A stretch of DNA of 64,000 nt from Pachyrhynchus sulphureomaculatus (taxonomy: Eukaryota; Arthropoda; Insecta; Coleoptera; Curculionidae): NCBI GenBank assembly GCA_019049505.1, contig CM032454.1, forward strand, positions 145,143,364 through 145,207,363, read 5' to 3'. The first letter of the stretch is position 1. Each line of letters opens with the position of its first letter. This document shows positions 51,700 to 63,937 of the stretch, one piece after another. The notes under the pieces were generated by a model, which saw nothing but the letters and a program-made list of their open reading frames with translations, searched no databases and had not been told where the DNA came from. A program made the position numbers and the translations under genes.

Positions 51700-53285
51700 A
51701 TCAGTTCCGGTCAAGTAACCAGTAGAGGGGACTATAAGAAATAGGCCCTCTGTCTTTATTTAAGCTACTTTTACATTTTATAATTTCCATACTTTCGTAT
51801 GCGTTCAACAATCTCCTACCAGATGCATTTTTAATTAATCTTAGATTATCTAATGTTACAGAATGATCAGCTTCAAGAGCATGTTCGGCAATGCTAAACT
51901 TTTCTGTTCTACTGTATTTTAAATGTGCTAATTGTTCTTTAAATTGTGTTTTAATTTACCTTTTAGTTTGCCCAACATACTTTTTTGTCGCGATCATTAC
52001 AACTAATTTCATAAATTCCACTTTTCTCACAATTAAGAATCTTATCTTTGGGATTTCCTAAGATATTTCTCAGATTGTCTGATGACTTATAGACTAAGGT
52101 GAGGCCTACTTTGATAAATACCTTATTGAGCCCTCTGCTATATTTCGGATTGTGTGGTATGGAAACATACCTGGTCTTATTTTCTTTGCGCGTAAAAAAG
52201 TTAAAATTCTGAATATTTAACCTGAACTTATTTACTAAGTCATCGTCATAACCATTAACTCTAGATATATTTCTAATACGTCTTTCGGTACTGTTTTCAG
52301 AGAAAAAGTGACCAAACGGTGAACTAAAACATATAATGCGGCTAATTTGTGTTGTTTGCAATGAAATGACTTTTTAGGAATATGACTATCTGTTACTGTG
52401 TCTTTTCTATAGATATCAAATTCTAACATATTATTATTTTTAATAATTAAAATATCTAGAAAAAGCAGGTGTCCTTTGTTCTCAGTTTCGTAAGTGAATT
52501 TAAGGATTCATATCGGCTATTTAATTTGGAAACAAAATCATCTATATTTGTTTTCCTTGTATCAAAAATTGCGAAAACATCTTCCACATACCTATACCAT
52601 ACTCTTGGGAAATACTCAAATTCTTGACTGGCTTCATATTCAAACTTACTTATGAATAAATTGGCTATGAAAAGTGATAAGCAATTACCCACAGCTGTTC
52701 CTTCTTTCTGAACATAAAATTAACTGTTATATTGAAAATAATTTTGTTCCAAAGTTTAGATAGTGTTAAGTATTCATGAATAATTTCGTCCTCAAAATCA
52801 ATTATCCTAAGTAATTCTTCGAGATATTGTAAAGTTTGTGGTATTAGCACACATGGAAACAAAGAACTGACATCAAAAGAAATTAAGATTTCACCTTCAT
52901 TATGAACTAGATTTTTTGTTTTATTAATGAATTCTCAAGAATCCTTCACTGTAAAGTATTTAATGGTAAATTATCAAGTTTTTTGATAACTATTTGGATA
53001 TCAAATATGTGGGTGATCCGATGACACAATTGCTTTTTCAGGTTTGTGAATTTTGGATAAGCAATACAACTTCGAATAACTCACATTTAATTTAAATTTT
53101 AGCGAATTGGAGATAAGGTTCTTTAAAGAAATTTTAACCCCTATTATCATTTTCGGTAATAGATTTCTTATTATCTTTTCATAAGTGCCAGATTGAATAT
53201 GATAAGAAGCTAACATGGTTAGCAAAACGCGCGTCGAGGGCAAAAATAAAGTGTGTGGTGTAGTTGTAATATATACTGAGTAGAG
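51700..53285 (-). pseudogene. Penelope-like element, minus strand
   Basis: Minus strand pieces: LNVSYSKLYCLSKIHKPEKA (RT fingers), VLIPQTLQYLEELLRIIDFE, FMFRKKEQLWVIAYHF (GTAVG-like region), then SKFEYEASQEFEYFPRVWYRY followed by VEDVFAIF, where YVDD is changed to YVED. After frame changes come KSFHCKQHKLAALYVLVHRL and the GIY-YIG start SGIYEISCNDRDKKV. The C-terminus, YVGQTKR then FSIAEHALEADHS and GPISYSPLYWLLDRN, ends at about 51708. The right edge carries a hammerhead-like terminal sequence in the opposite orientation (53195-53285). Inactive. Confidence 0.8.
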
Positions 53286-53401
53286 TTAAAGGATTGTCCA
53301 CAAAGAATTTGTGCCTCTGGACATTCCAGCAGAAGTTTTTTATCAATTAAAACAGGACTTTCGTATAAGGGCGATAGCGGTTATTCATCCCAGAGACTTT
53401 T

Positions 53402-53760
53402 TAGTGTTCCGTATGAAACACTGATAAGATCACTTCAGTGTCTCTCCGTCTGTCTGTCTGGATGTCCATCTGTCTGTCTGTCAGTCCATCTGTCATACCA
53501 GATTTTCTCAGAAACTATTTGACATAGGAAGTTTAAGTTTGGCACTAATATAGGAATTGGTAGCCCCATCAGAACCGTGTAGATTCGAAAGTTAAATTTT
53601 GACTTATAGGGTAAGTTTTGGGGGGTGAAATCGGTGGTGAAAAAAAATTACCGGGTCATCGAGTGAGGTGTCAAACGAAAACTTGTGAAAACACGAGTTC
53701 AAAAATATATATAATGTAATACTTGCGCTCACTTTTCTTTGTATTATTTTTAAAAAATTG
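53402..53760 (-). mobile_element. HINE-like repeat, 3' half (copy H8)
   Basis: Reverse copy: AGTGTTCCGTATGAAACACT at the left edge, then the GTCT/GTCC tract, up to the TATTATTTTTAAAAAATTG block. The 5' half is absent. Confidence 0.65.
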
Positions 53761-54515
53761 ATTTGTCGGTTATTTAGTATCTAGTTTAGGGAATAGGAAT
53801 AGTAGTACCTGACTTAAATAACTTGAATCGTTGAGACTCATTGATTTTTTAATTATGTTTCCTTGCTTTCATCAATTATTTGTGTGCACCTGATTAGCAC
53901 AAATTTTTTGGATTTTTACGATATTGCCTGTAAATGTTCAGATGTGACAAGCTCTTAGCATCTTTTAGCGAACCAAGATGTGACATCTGAGGAATAGGAG
54001 ATGTATACGTTCGTATCAACAAAAGCAAACAGATATTTTATGAATTACCCCTTTTCCAAAATTCAGATCTTTAAATAGTTAATGATTTGTGCTAAAAACT
54101 TACTAAAATTTGATTTTTTTTCTTATACAAAATAAACATGAGCTTTGGCTGTTCGGTAATTTTGAAATACTGCCGAACATCCATTTAGGAAATCTGACGT
54201 ATATAAAAATGTTCATCAAAGAGCGATAAAGTTTAATGTCGTGTAAAATAATTTAATTTGGCCCTCTCTCGAGAATTAAATTGGGTGTAAATTTAAAATG
54301 TGCTTCCTATTCTGCCGCCAAACTTTTAACAATTACCAATGACTCAAGAGCAAGATGTGAAAGTAAAAAATGTTAATACTTAGTAACATTTCTTGTAATG
54401 TTTTCATACTATAGAAAATACAAACTTCATATACTCATACGTTATGAAGAGTTTGTTTATTTAGTTTTTCGTTAGATTTTAAGATAAAATAAATTATTTC
54501 GTTCGTTTATCGAAT
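53761..54515. other. No recognisable feature
   Basis: AT-rich spacer between two HINE-like copies. Confidence 0.4.
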
Positions 54516-56262
54516 TATCTGTCTCTCTGTATGTCCGACTGCGTATCACACCGGATTTTTTCCAAATCTATTTGACATATAAAGTTGTGTGGCACAACTA
54601 TAGGATTTGCTGGCCCAATCAGAGCCATGTAGTTTTGAAAGTTAAATTTTGATTGACGAGGTTAGTATTGTGAAGAGAAATCGGAAGTGAAATAAAAAAT
54701 TAACAGACCATCGACTGGAATGTCAAATGAAAGCTTGTGAAAACACGAGTTCAAAAATATATATGACGTAATATTTGCGCACACTTTTCTTTGTATTCTT
54801 CCTTCAGCCGCTCTCTGCCCACTGTCGGATATAGGCCTTTCTCAAATCTTTTCATTTTTCTCTATGTTGTGCTTGTTGATACCAGTTAAGCCCTCCGATT
54901 CTCTTCAGATCGTCACTCCATCCCTGTTGGGGTCTTCCTATGCTTATCTTTCCATTTTTCTCTATGTTGTGCTTGTTGATACCAGTTAAGCCCTCCGATT
55001 CTCTTCAGATCGTCGCTCCATCTCTGTTGGGGTCTTCCTATGCTTCGCTTTTCACCCCGTGGTCTCCACCTAGTGATCTTGCCACTCCACTTATACGTCG
55101 CCCTCGCCACATGGCCGGCCCAACTCCATTTCAGAGATGTTATTCGTTTGGTGATATCATCTACCTTTGTTTGTTGTCTAATCCATTTATCAGTTTTCTC
55201 GTCCTTCAAAGTAACACTCAAAATCTTCTTTTCCATTGCTCGTTGGTAAACTTGTAATTTTTCTATTATTCTTTTAGTTAAAACCCATGTCTCGACTCCA
55301 TACGTTGTAGCTGGTAAGATACATTGATTATAAATTTGGGTTTTTGATCTTTGAGGAATGTTCATATTCAGTACATATTTCAATTTTCCATATGCTGCCC
55401 ATCCCATACGTACCCTTCTTTCTATTTCAAGCTACTGGTTTTCCTTTCCCATCGTTATTATTTGGCCCAGATAGATGTACGTGTTTACTTTTTCTATTGT
55501 TGAATGTTCAATCACTATATTTTCATCATTGGTGTCTTCGTTACTCATGTACTTTGTCTTGGAGAAATTTATGTCAAGAAAAAAAAAAATCCCACTTTTT
55601 TTGCTTGGTGGTGGAGATCTGTGATCATCTGGATCATTTCATTCTTATTGTTTGCTATAATTACAATGTTATCTGCGAATCTCAGGTAGTTTATCCGATC
55701 GCCAGCTATCAGAAGGCCATTTTCGTCCCAATTTAGTTCTTTGAATACATCTTTTAATATCATTGTAAATAACTTAGGCGATATTACATCGCCCTGCCTT
55801 ACTCCTCTGTTCACTGGGACCTTGTTTGTCAGTTCTTGGTTTACCATAACTTTGAGTGTTGCTCGTTCATATATTCTGGCTATCAGTTCGCTGTATCTAT
55901 GGTCTGTCTATACGAGCATTTCTAAGAGCTCTTATAAGCGCCCATTTTTCCACTGTGTCGAAAGCCTTGCGAACATCTACAAATCTGAGCCACATTGATA
56001 TATTATATTTTTTTGTATTATTTTTAAAAAATGGCCAAAGATCTCTGTCCCTCCTATCTCGAAAAGTACTGATCAGAAAATTTTGGAAAAATTCTGGAAT
56101 AGTCTCCATAAAGTGTTGATTCAGTGAAAACTATCACTTGTGCATTACCTTTGATAAGTGACCTAGTAAAAAAAACTATTGGCTTGTCAACATGGCGGAG
56201 GTTTTCTTAATACACTTTTTATTTTAAAACGGAGCACTCATTACGCAAGTCTGACTTGACTT
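54516..56262 (-). mobile_element. HINE-like repeat split by an RTE LINE (copy H9)
   Basis: 54516-54797 and 56012-56262 are two halves of one reverse HINE copy. The second half carries the long-subtype block (CTTGTCAACATGGCGG) and the terminal ACGCAAGTCTGACTTGAC. Confidence 0.7.
54798..56011 (-). pseudogene. RTE LINE, 5'-truncated, nested in HINE copy H9
   Basis: Flanked by TTTGTATT at 54790-54797 and 56012-56019. Minus-strand coding: RFVDVRKAFDTVEKWALI, then VPVNRGVRQGDVISPKLFTM, and INYLRFADNIVIIANNKNEM, where the catalytic FADD is FADN. A frameshift follows, then MGWAAYGKLKYVLN, ATTYGVETWVLTKR, LKWSWAGHVARATY and RPQQRWSDDLKRIGG. The region 54900-55030 holds a duplicated stretch (CTATGTTGTGCTTGTTGATA occurs twice, 115-120 bp apart). 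Classic RTE order; inactive. Confidence 0.85.
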
Positions 56263-56832
56263 TTTACTTCTCTTGCTAAGGAAAGTGTCGTGTCATTTAT
56301 CTTTCATGGTCCCTAGATCACGAAAAACATAATTTCCGTCAATTGTACACGTGTTGGCACGATAACTCTTGAGCGCAATGAGATTTCAATTTCAAATTTA
56401 TTTCACATTGTTACTTGCAATAGAAAAGGAATCTATAGTTTTGGACGATATCGCTTTAGAGAAAAGTAATTAAATTATGGATGCCGTTAGATTTTGTATA
56501 GTTTTATTATTATTATACCATATGATAATTTACACTTAATTCTATAAGGGTTTAAAGGATGAGTCAGAAAAAACAGCTTGGAGTGTGTCATTTTCTACGT
56601 CATTTTCGGGAGGTAAAGAATCTGTCAGCTCCGCTTTCGTTGTCATTACTATTTCATTATAAATTAAATATAATTTAAAATATAAAGTTACCTTTCAGGG
56701 ATTAAGTTATTTTTTTGTTTGAGAAAGTTAAATGCAGTAATTTTAGAACTGTGTATCTGTAAGAAAAATTGGTTTCTGTAATGTAAAAAAACTGATATAA
56801 TGAATGATATTAAAAATTTAGAAATCATTTTA
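56263..56832. other. No recognisable feature
   Basis: The start (TTTTTACTTC...TGCTAAGGAAAGTGTCGT) resembles 61298-61330, possibly the end of another small repeat family. Otherwise nothing supported. Confidence 0.35.
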
Positions 56833-57487
56833 TTCCGTACGGAACACTTATAAGATCACTTCAGTGTCTGTTCGTCCGACTGTCTGTCTGTCCGTCTCTT
56901 TGTCATACCCGATTTTCTCCGAAACTATTTGACATAGAGAGTTAAAATTTAACACTAATATAGGAATTGATGGCCTCATTAGAGCCGTGTAGTTTTAAAA
57001 GTTAAATTTTGACCCATAGTTTTGAGGGGTGAAATCGGAAGTGAAAAAATTTTTTTTTTTACCAGATCATTGAGTGGGGGTGTCAAATGAAAGCTTGTAA
57101 AAATACTAGTTCAAAAATATATATAATGTAATACTTGCGCACACTTTTCTTTGTATTATTTAAGAAAAAATTGTCGTCTCCCCTTATCTCGAAAAGTCCT
57201 GATCAAAAAATTTTGAAAAAACTCTGGAATATTCTCCACAGGGTGTAGAATGAACCAGAATTATCACGAGTGCATTACCTTTAATAATTTATATGGTATA
57301 TTAAAAAAAAAATTAAGCTCATCAGTTTTCAGTAAAGATCGGAAAAAAAAACTTTGTTGAAAGCTCATTTGGGATGTGTTTTGTGAAGTTATTGATCATT
57401 TTATACCTCTGTAACAAAAATTGTTATTTTAAAAGCAATCAACGTACTGCGCAACTAATTGCGCAAGTCCGACTTGCACTTGACCGG
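56833..57487 (-). mobile_element. HINE-like repeat, full length, standard form (copy H10)
   Basis: Reverse orientation; the palindrome TTCCGTACGGAACAC at the left edge and GCAAGTCCGACTTGCACTTG followed by ACCGG at the right. The best standard-length copy (about 655 bp) in the window, with only a short internal TA stretch. Confidence 0.75.
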
Positions 57488-57798
57488 TTATTTTTATTTT
57501 TTTAAATTACAGTAAAGAAAATTACTCTAAATATCGTCCACAAGGTCATTAAAATTTAAAAACAAAATATAAATACCATATTTGCATACTTTTTAGGTTT
57601 CTGGAAAATCTTATAACAATACTCCTTTGCCATTTATCGTTAATTAATCAGGAACTCATTTAGGACCAATACGTGAAAAGGTTTAAATATTTACAAATAA
57701 ATAATAGAATCAGACACTTTTTCCTGGGCATAACCAAATAGGGCATGAATGCTATATGCCAAATAGGGCATGACATGCTATTAAGCTCATTTGAAGAA
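57488..57798. other. Spacer with a short direct repeat
   Basis: CCAAATAGGGCATGA occurs twice at about 57735-57775. No other feature. Confidence 0.45.
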
Positions 57799-60696
57799 TA
57801 TATGAGGAGCAGACTTTCTATATGCATTTTGTCCATTTTTTCACATTTTTAACCAAAGATGCCAACGCAAACTACATACATAGAGCAACAATATTATGCC
57901 CCAAACGACGTTCTAAATGCATTTTCTCCCATACAAATTAAATGTTAAAAATACCTCCGACTTTCTATATGCTGTATGTCCATTGGCGCTAGACGAACTA
58001 ACGGAAGTTTGTCCTTGCGCCGTGGACTAATTTCGATTTGTTTGTCATTGCACTTGTTGCTGTCTGCAGTGTTTGTTTTATGTGCGTTTATTTTTCCGTT
58101 TTTCTACGAAACAATCTCAAATAATGGATGTGATTGTGACAGAGGATCACGTAGTTGGTGATACGGACCGTGGTAGTAGAAAAAGAAAAAGAAATCTCAC
58201 GTCTAAAGAGTGTAAAAGCAACGTAAGGTAAGCCTTAATGATTTTTAGGTTAGGTTTACATTATGCTATTATTGTTTACCTAATAGGTACACTAAAGTTC
58301 TCAAGTTCTTATGTTGTCGTTAATGTTTTAATATTATTCTCTTTTAAAGGCATTCAGATCATTATCCTAATTTGGAACATTTTGTTGATTTTTCCTGTAC
58401 TCACCCTAAACGAAAGGATTTCTTTGCTATGAATTATCCCAAGACGATATAAGGACAATCAGAAATACGTTTTATAAGACAACAAAGAAAAATGTACAGG
58501 ACAATAAATTGGGGCATTTTATGAATGTTGGAAAACCAGATAGAAGTCGTAACCGAAAACTAGGAGGAAAATCCACAATTTCTCTATAAGATATCATGTA
58601 AAATTTTAGTTTTAAATAATTTTATTTAGCTTATTTTTAAAATCCCCCCCTTAGCTAACTTCTATCGAAGAGTGAAAAAAATTTAACCTAGAAATCCATT
58701 AAAATTTATGGTTTAAATTTTAATTTAAAAAGAATTTTATTGTCACCATAATGTGGTTTAAGCAACGCTTAACTGGCGGAAGGTCCGATTTTATTTTAGG
58801 TAATATTCTTTATTTTAGGTTTGGAAGAATGAGAAAAAAATTTACATTTGCCAGAAGTTATTCTTATCAATATTTAGTGTCAGTCAGAGACACGTAAATA
58901 CTATTGCTCGAAAAATGCAATCTGGAAGTGGTATTGTTGAGAAGCGTGGAGGGGACCAACGGTCTTTTAGGAATGTTAACAAATTTGAAGCTGTGAAAAA
59001 ATTTATAGCCAGTTTTAAAAGGACACGAAAGTCATTACGGGCGTGCTAAATCTCGGCGCATTTATCTATCATCCGAAAATAATATTACTGCTTTATGGAA
59101 TCTGTACAATCAGAGTACAGTTGAAAATTTGAAAGTAAATTACAAGTATTTTAGTAGAATCTTTAATAATCATTTTAATATTGCATTTGGAAGCCCTGCC
59201 ACCGACGTATGTGGCTTTTGTGTTAGGACCCAAACTTCTATTAGCATTTGCAAAGACAAAACTGAAATAGACAAACTAAAAACTTCTCTACGTGTACATA
59301 AATTACGAGCCAAACAATTTTTCAACCTAATGAATGAAAAGCCGGCACAGAGTGCTTCGTATTGTTTTGACCTTCAACAGGTTCAAGTCTTACCGAAAGT
59401 GCCAATTCAAGATGCATTTTATGCCCAGCAGTTGTCTTTTTATTGTTTTTGTGTAACCGACGTGGATATTAAAAAACCAGTTTTCTACACCTGGATGGAA
59501 CATCAAGCAAAAAGGGGATCTGCAGAGACAAGTTCTGCTCTACGTGATTTTCTTAATAAAGCAGAATTTGGACCAGATGTAAAACAGTTGCGACTATTCG
59601 CAGATGGTTGTGCCGGGCAGAATAAAAATGCACACGTGATGCATATGCTTATGCTATGGCTGTACGGAGATGCCCCGCAAAATATTAAATCCGTGGTACT
59701 TACCTTTCCGGTACGCGGACACTCATATTTGCCAGCAGACCGTGTTTTCGGGCAAATAGAAAAAGTTATGCGATCATACAGTTCAATAAAAACACCTACA
59801 CAATATTATGACATTTACTCCAAGAAGGGAGACGTTAGACAACTTGGTAGGGACTGAGTTGTTTACGATATAAAAATGGCGTTAACTTCTTTAAAAAAAA
59901 ATTGAAGGGATCAGTGTGGCCAAACGGATTATTATTAAAAGATCACAAAACAACACCGATATTTTGCTTAAGACCGAGTCGTTTTATAGAAATGACGATC
60001 CGTCCAAACAATTTCAAACGTTATTAAAACGTGGAAAGAAGCTTTCGACTTTACACTTACCTGCTGTAGAACTTCAAAACAAAATTAAACCAAAAAAACT
60101 CCTGAGTCTCTCGAAATTATTAGTGGAACTGTCAGGGACAAATTGGGTCAACGATCCTGAGCTAACATGGTTACAACCAATTCTCTCTGACAATCGTGTG
60201 CAAATTGACAATCAAGCTAACCATGGTGAATCTGACGATGATGATGTTATCGAAGAACCTGACATGTTATGCGATTGCAATAATGATGAAGATGGTGACC
60301 TTTATGACATGTAAAATGCCATTATTGTTGATTTAGTTTATAAACATTATTGTGTATTTACAAATAAAACACTATTTTATATAAAGCTACAAGTTTTTTT
60401 TATATCGTTACTATCAAAAGTCAGTAATGCCGCTTTGTGTAGACGATCAAAATGCATTTTGTCCCAGGATGACAATCTAAATGCAGTTTTGTCCATCAGT
60501 TTTTTTCAATTTTTTGGGATATTATCAATACTAGATTTTTCGCATATACGTCTAATCCTTGAATTATTTTTTATTCACATTTTAGGTATATCAACTTTTC
60601 GGTTAATATCTTGCCAAACGCATAGCAGTTTTTCTTCGTTTCCCAAAATTACAAAAAAATGGACAAAATGCATTTAGAAAGTCTGCTCCTCATATA
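57799..60696 (+). mobile_element. TIR element encoding a DUF7869-type protein
   Basis: About 42-bp terminal inverted repeats with one mismatch: left starts TATATGAGGAGCAGACTTTC at 57799, right ends in its complement at 60696. AAT flanks both sides if the repeat is taken to start at 57800, compatible with a 3-bp duplication, but the TA-rich context makes this ambiguous. Inside each end are further copies of a TCTAAATGCATTTTGTCC motif. About 2.9 kb, one multi-exon gene. The terminal repeats strongly suggest a DNA transposon; the superfamily is unknown to me. Confidence 0.75.
58124..60314 (+). pseudogene. DUF7869-type protein gene, spliced, with several lesions
   Basis: Exon 1 from ATG 58124 (MDVIVTEDHVVGDTDRGSRK, basic RKRKR stretch) to 58227. 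A 122-bp intron (GTAAG...AAAG, 58228-58349) precedes HSDHYPNLEHFVDF. After a frame change come LSQDDIRTIRNTFYKTTK and NVGKPDRSRNRKLGGKS. A probable second intron ends near 58819 before VWKNEKKIYICQKLFLSIFS. The clean core (59129-59857) contains SPATDVCGFC, SYCFDLQQVQVLPKV, LRLFADGCAGQNKNAHVM and FPVRGHSYLPADRVFGQIEK. These match what I recall as Pfam DUF7869, with three conserved acidic positions. A stop at 59855 (Trp codon expected) and a shift near 59872 separate the C-terminus (VAKRIIIKRSQNN to an Asp/Glu-rich tail, stop 60312). Function unknown; a transposase role is inferred only from the TIRs. Confidence 0.7.
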
Positions 60697-60789
60697 ATGT
60701 TGTTTTTGATCAATCCGAAGAAAAAAAATTGACTATGTGGAGTACCTTATCTTATTTATCCTAGTAGAGCATTTTAACCAAAGTATCAG

Positions 60790-61191
60790 AATATAACACT
60801 TACGTACGCGGCCTAGACATGGACATTGATTAAGAAGATTATGAATCAACACAGAGAGCAATGGAACGCCAGATGCTGAATATAAGATTACGAGACAGAA
60901 TCAGAAACGACTAGAGTGATAGACGTAAAAGAGCAAGTAGCAAGTTTGAAATGGAGATGGGCAGGCCACACAAACAGACAACAAGATAAGAAATTAAGTA
61001 AAAGAATACAAGAATGGAGGCCATGGTTGGGACAAAGATTCAGAAGAACGCCCCAAATAAGATGGAAAGATGACCTGCAAAGAATGGCTGGCTTGGAATG
61101 GGTCAGAAAGACTCAGAATCGAGAGGGATGGAGAAAGGAAAGGGAGGCCTATGTCCGACACTGGATGGAAGAAGGCATATTAGATAGATGA
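60790..61191 (+). pseudogene. RTE-like LINE C-terminus
   Basis: Plus strand: STQRAMERQMLNIRLRDRIR, a stop, VKEQVASLKWRWAGHTNRQQ, KRIQEWRPWLGQRFRRTPQI and RWKDDLQRMAGLEWV, ending WMEEGILDR with a stop at 61189-61191. This is the distal region of an RTE-type ORF2. The upstream RT is missing. Confidence 0.75.
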
Positions 61192-62019
61192 GAAAAGGGC
61201 AACTATCAGAGAATCAAGGGACACATATTTTTAACATTACTACTCAATGCTAATAGTTTTACTACTAACTCGAATTCGTATATCGAGTACTTCACATTTT
61301 TACTTCCCTTGTTAAAGGAAGTGTCGTAATTGTGAATGTGAAAGGATTTTTTTCACCTTTCAGAGTGTCAAGAATAACATTTTAAGCACAGTTGTATATA
61401 GTAAAATATAATTTAGGTGCGATTGCTTCGAATATATCACGTTATATGTTAATTTAAGGATTCCTGGAGTCGACGAATTTGAAAATCATATTTTTTATTT
61501 TCTCTTCGAACAGAAATAACATCTAGAAGGTGATGCCAGTTTTCAGTTGTAAATACCCCCACTAGGTAAAAGATTATACGTCCTCTATTATATTTAGTTT
61601 CATTGTGTTTGAAAATTTAAAGCCGTTAGTGTCACCTGCACAGTGAAGACCCATACTGTAAAATTTCAATTAGCAAAATCGGTACGGGTAAAGATGTTTA
61701 AACTCTAGGTGACATAGGGACATGATGTTAGTGTCCGGGTATCCTTTGTTATCAGTATTTTGAAATTGGCTTGATTTATTTTGTTTTTGACAGGTTTTTT
61801 TTACTTCCATGTCTAAAGTAGGAAAAAGAGGAGAAGCATCAAACGGATCGTTTCATATGTGTTTTCCAAAGTTTTTGGGATCGAAGAAAATCTGAACATT
61901 GTAAGTTGTAGTACAAAATGATTCTAATCCAACGACATTCTCAGAATTCTATATTAATTTTCGTAGTTTTTTCAGGTCGGTATAATATAGAAACTATTTA
62001 GCTAATGATAAGTTTGAAC

Positions 62020-62021
<2 letters not shown>
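61192..62021. other. No recognisable feature
   Basis: Apart from a small hairpin (ACTTCC/GGAAGT near 61302-61324) seen also near 56275, nothing supported. Confidence 0.35.

Positions 62022-62074
<53 letters not shown>
62022..62074. repeat. (TA)n microsatellite
   Basis: Pure TA of about 53 bp with no recognised element edge beside it. Confidence 0.95.
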
Positions 62075-62078
<4 letters not shown>

Positions 62079-62184
62079 TTATATATTTCTATGATCATAA
62101 TAACTGCGAAGGGTCCTCGGGTAAACAAGCCAATACCTAGAAAATAGTACGACAAAAAAAAACAATATAGCTCTTACAAATCAT

Positions 62185-62345
62185 GAAATGAATAAAATTC
62201 ATACCTTTGATTTGAGAAACATCAAAATTATCGAAACCGAAATAAATACCAAAGAAAGAGAAGTGCTGGAATCCATTCACTTACAAAAACCACCCACTGC
62301 AATCAACGAAAAAAACAGACGTAAACTACCTAAACCGTATCTACC
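62185..62345 (+). pseudogene. Possible Penelope-like C-terminal fragment
   Basis: Frame reads FDLRNIKIIETEINTKEREV and LESIHLQKPPTAINEK, the pattern (KII.TE...R..LESIHI......N) seen at the C-terminus of Penelope GIY-YIG domains. Downstream, 62590-62640 has a GAAGAAGATCCC...GGAAACGTT element that could be a decayed terminal ribozyme. Short and uncertain. Confidence 0.45.
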
Positions 62346-62690
62346 TATCAGTCATATAAAGTCCTTCATGTTATGTGTTTTGTTTGTAGTATGTAAAAAT
62401 GTGTTTTTGATAATATTTAAAATAAGTATTCCAATACAATGAATTACTTTCTAAGGTAAGTCCTTCATTAATTTATACAATTAAATGTTTTAAATTCAAA
62501 ACTACACAAAGCTACAAATGTTTTAAATCCTGAAATGCACGACAAACAGATTAATTATTTATCTAAATTTAATTCTTCTAATTTCATCTTTTAGAGCAAA
62601 TTTTGAAGAAGATCCCTTCTGAAAGTGGAAACGTTAATAACTATATAACAAATCCAAAAATAGTTTTAATGATCTAATTTCAAGAACACG

Positions 62691-62693
<3 letters not shown>

Positions 62694-62759
<66 letters not shown>
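62694..62759. repeat. (TA)n array abutting mariner-3 left end
   Basis: Pure TA directly joined to the terminal repeat. Confidence 0.95.
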
Positions 62760-62763
<4 letters not shown>

Positions 62764-63937
62764 GCTGGTTTGAAAAGTCCGTGCAAAAATAAAAACTACT
62801 TATGTGTTTGGGGTAAACCTTTATAATTTTTCGACATAGTCTCCTTTTAGGCTTATACACTTCATCCAACGATGTTCTAGTTTGTTGATCCCTTCCGAAT
62901 AATAGGATTTGTCCAAGTCTGCAAAATATCCATTAGTGTCTGCAATCACCTCCTCGTTTGAATAAAATCTTTGTCCCGCCAGCCATTTATTCAAATTGGG
63001 GAACAAATAGTAGTCCGAGGGAGCCAAATCTGGAGAATAGGGGGGATGTGAAACGAGTTGGAATCCTATTTCCATTAATTTTGCGACCACAACTGCTGAG
63101 GTGTGTGCTGGTGCGTTGTCGTGATGGAAAAGGAGGGATTATCCCTTGCGAATCCCAAAAGACAGTCGCCATAACCTTTCCGGCCGAAGGAACGGTCTTC
63201 GCCTTTTTTGGTGCAGATTCCCCCTTGGTAACCCATTGTTTAGATTGTTGTTTGGTCTCAGGAATATAGTAATGTATCCATGTTTCATCCACAGTGACGA
63301 AACGATGCTTAAAGTCCTCCGGATTCTTCTGGAACAGCTGCAAACCATCCTTGCAACACTTCACACGATTCAGTTTTTGGTCAAGCGTGAGCAATCGCGG
63401 CACCCATCTTGCGGATAGCTTTCTCATGTCCAAATGTTTATGCAAAATATTATGTACCCGTTCAGTCGAGATGTCCATAGCACTAGCAATCTCACGTACC
63501 TTAACTCTTCTGTCATCCATCACCATATCATGGATTTGATCAATGATTTCTGGGGTCGTAACCTCCACAGGCCGTCCAGAACGTTCAGCGTCACTTGTGC
63601 CCATATGGCCAGTCCGAAAATTTTGTAACCACTTATAAACTGTTCTAATCGAAGGTGCAGAGTCACCATAATGTTTATCAAGCTTCTCTTTAGTCTCCTG
63701 AGGCGTTTTGCCTTTCATAAATTAATGTTTAATCACCACACGAAATTCTTTTTCGTCCATTTCTTGAAAATCACTCGACTTCCTTGATTCACACAAATGC
63801 CAAACACAAAGAAATAGACCAATATGGCTGAAACTTGGTGTGCATTCATTCAAGAGATGCTACTAACTAAACATGACCTCGATACGCGCCGGTGGTGCCA
63901 TCCCTCGGACTTTGCACGGACTTTTCAAACCAGCCTC

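Noticed and set aside
53195..53245. Plus-strand hammerhead at the edge of the 53-kb Penelope-like element
   Set aside because: A stem II-like hairpin and CGCGTC are present, but the core reads GATAAGA and AAAA and no stem I pairs, so I did not list it as a ribozyme.
58238..58432. 64-aa ORF as an independent small protein
   Set aside because: It lies across the intron and a shifted frame of the DUF7869-type gene and is better explained by that gene.
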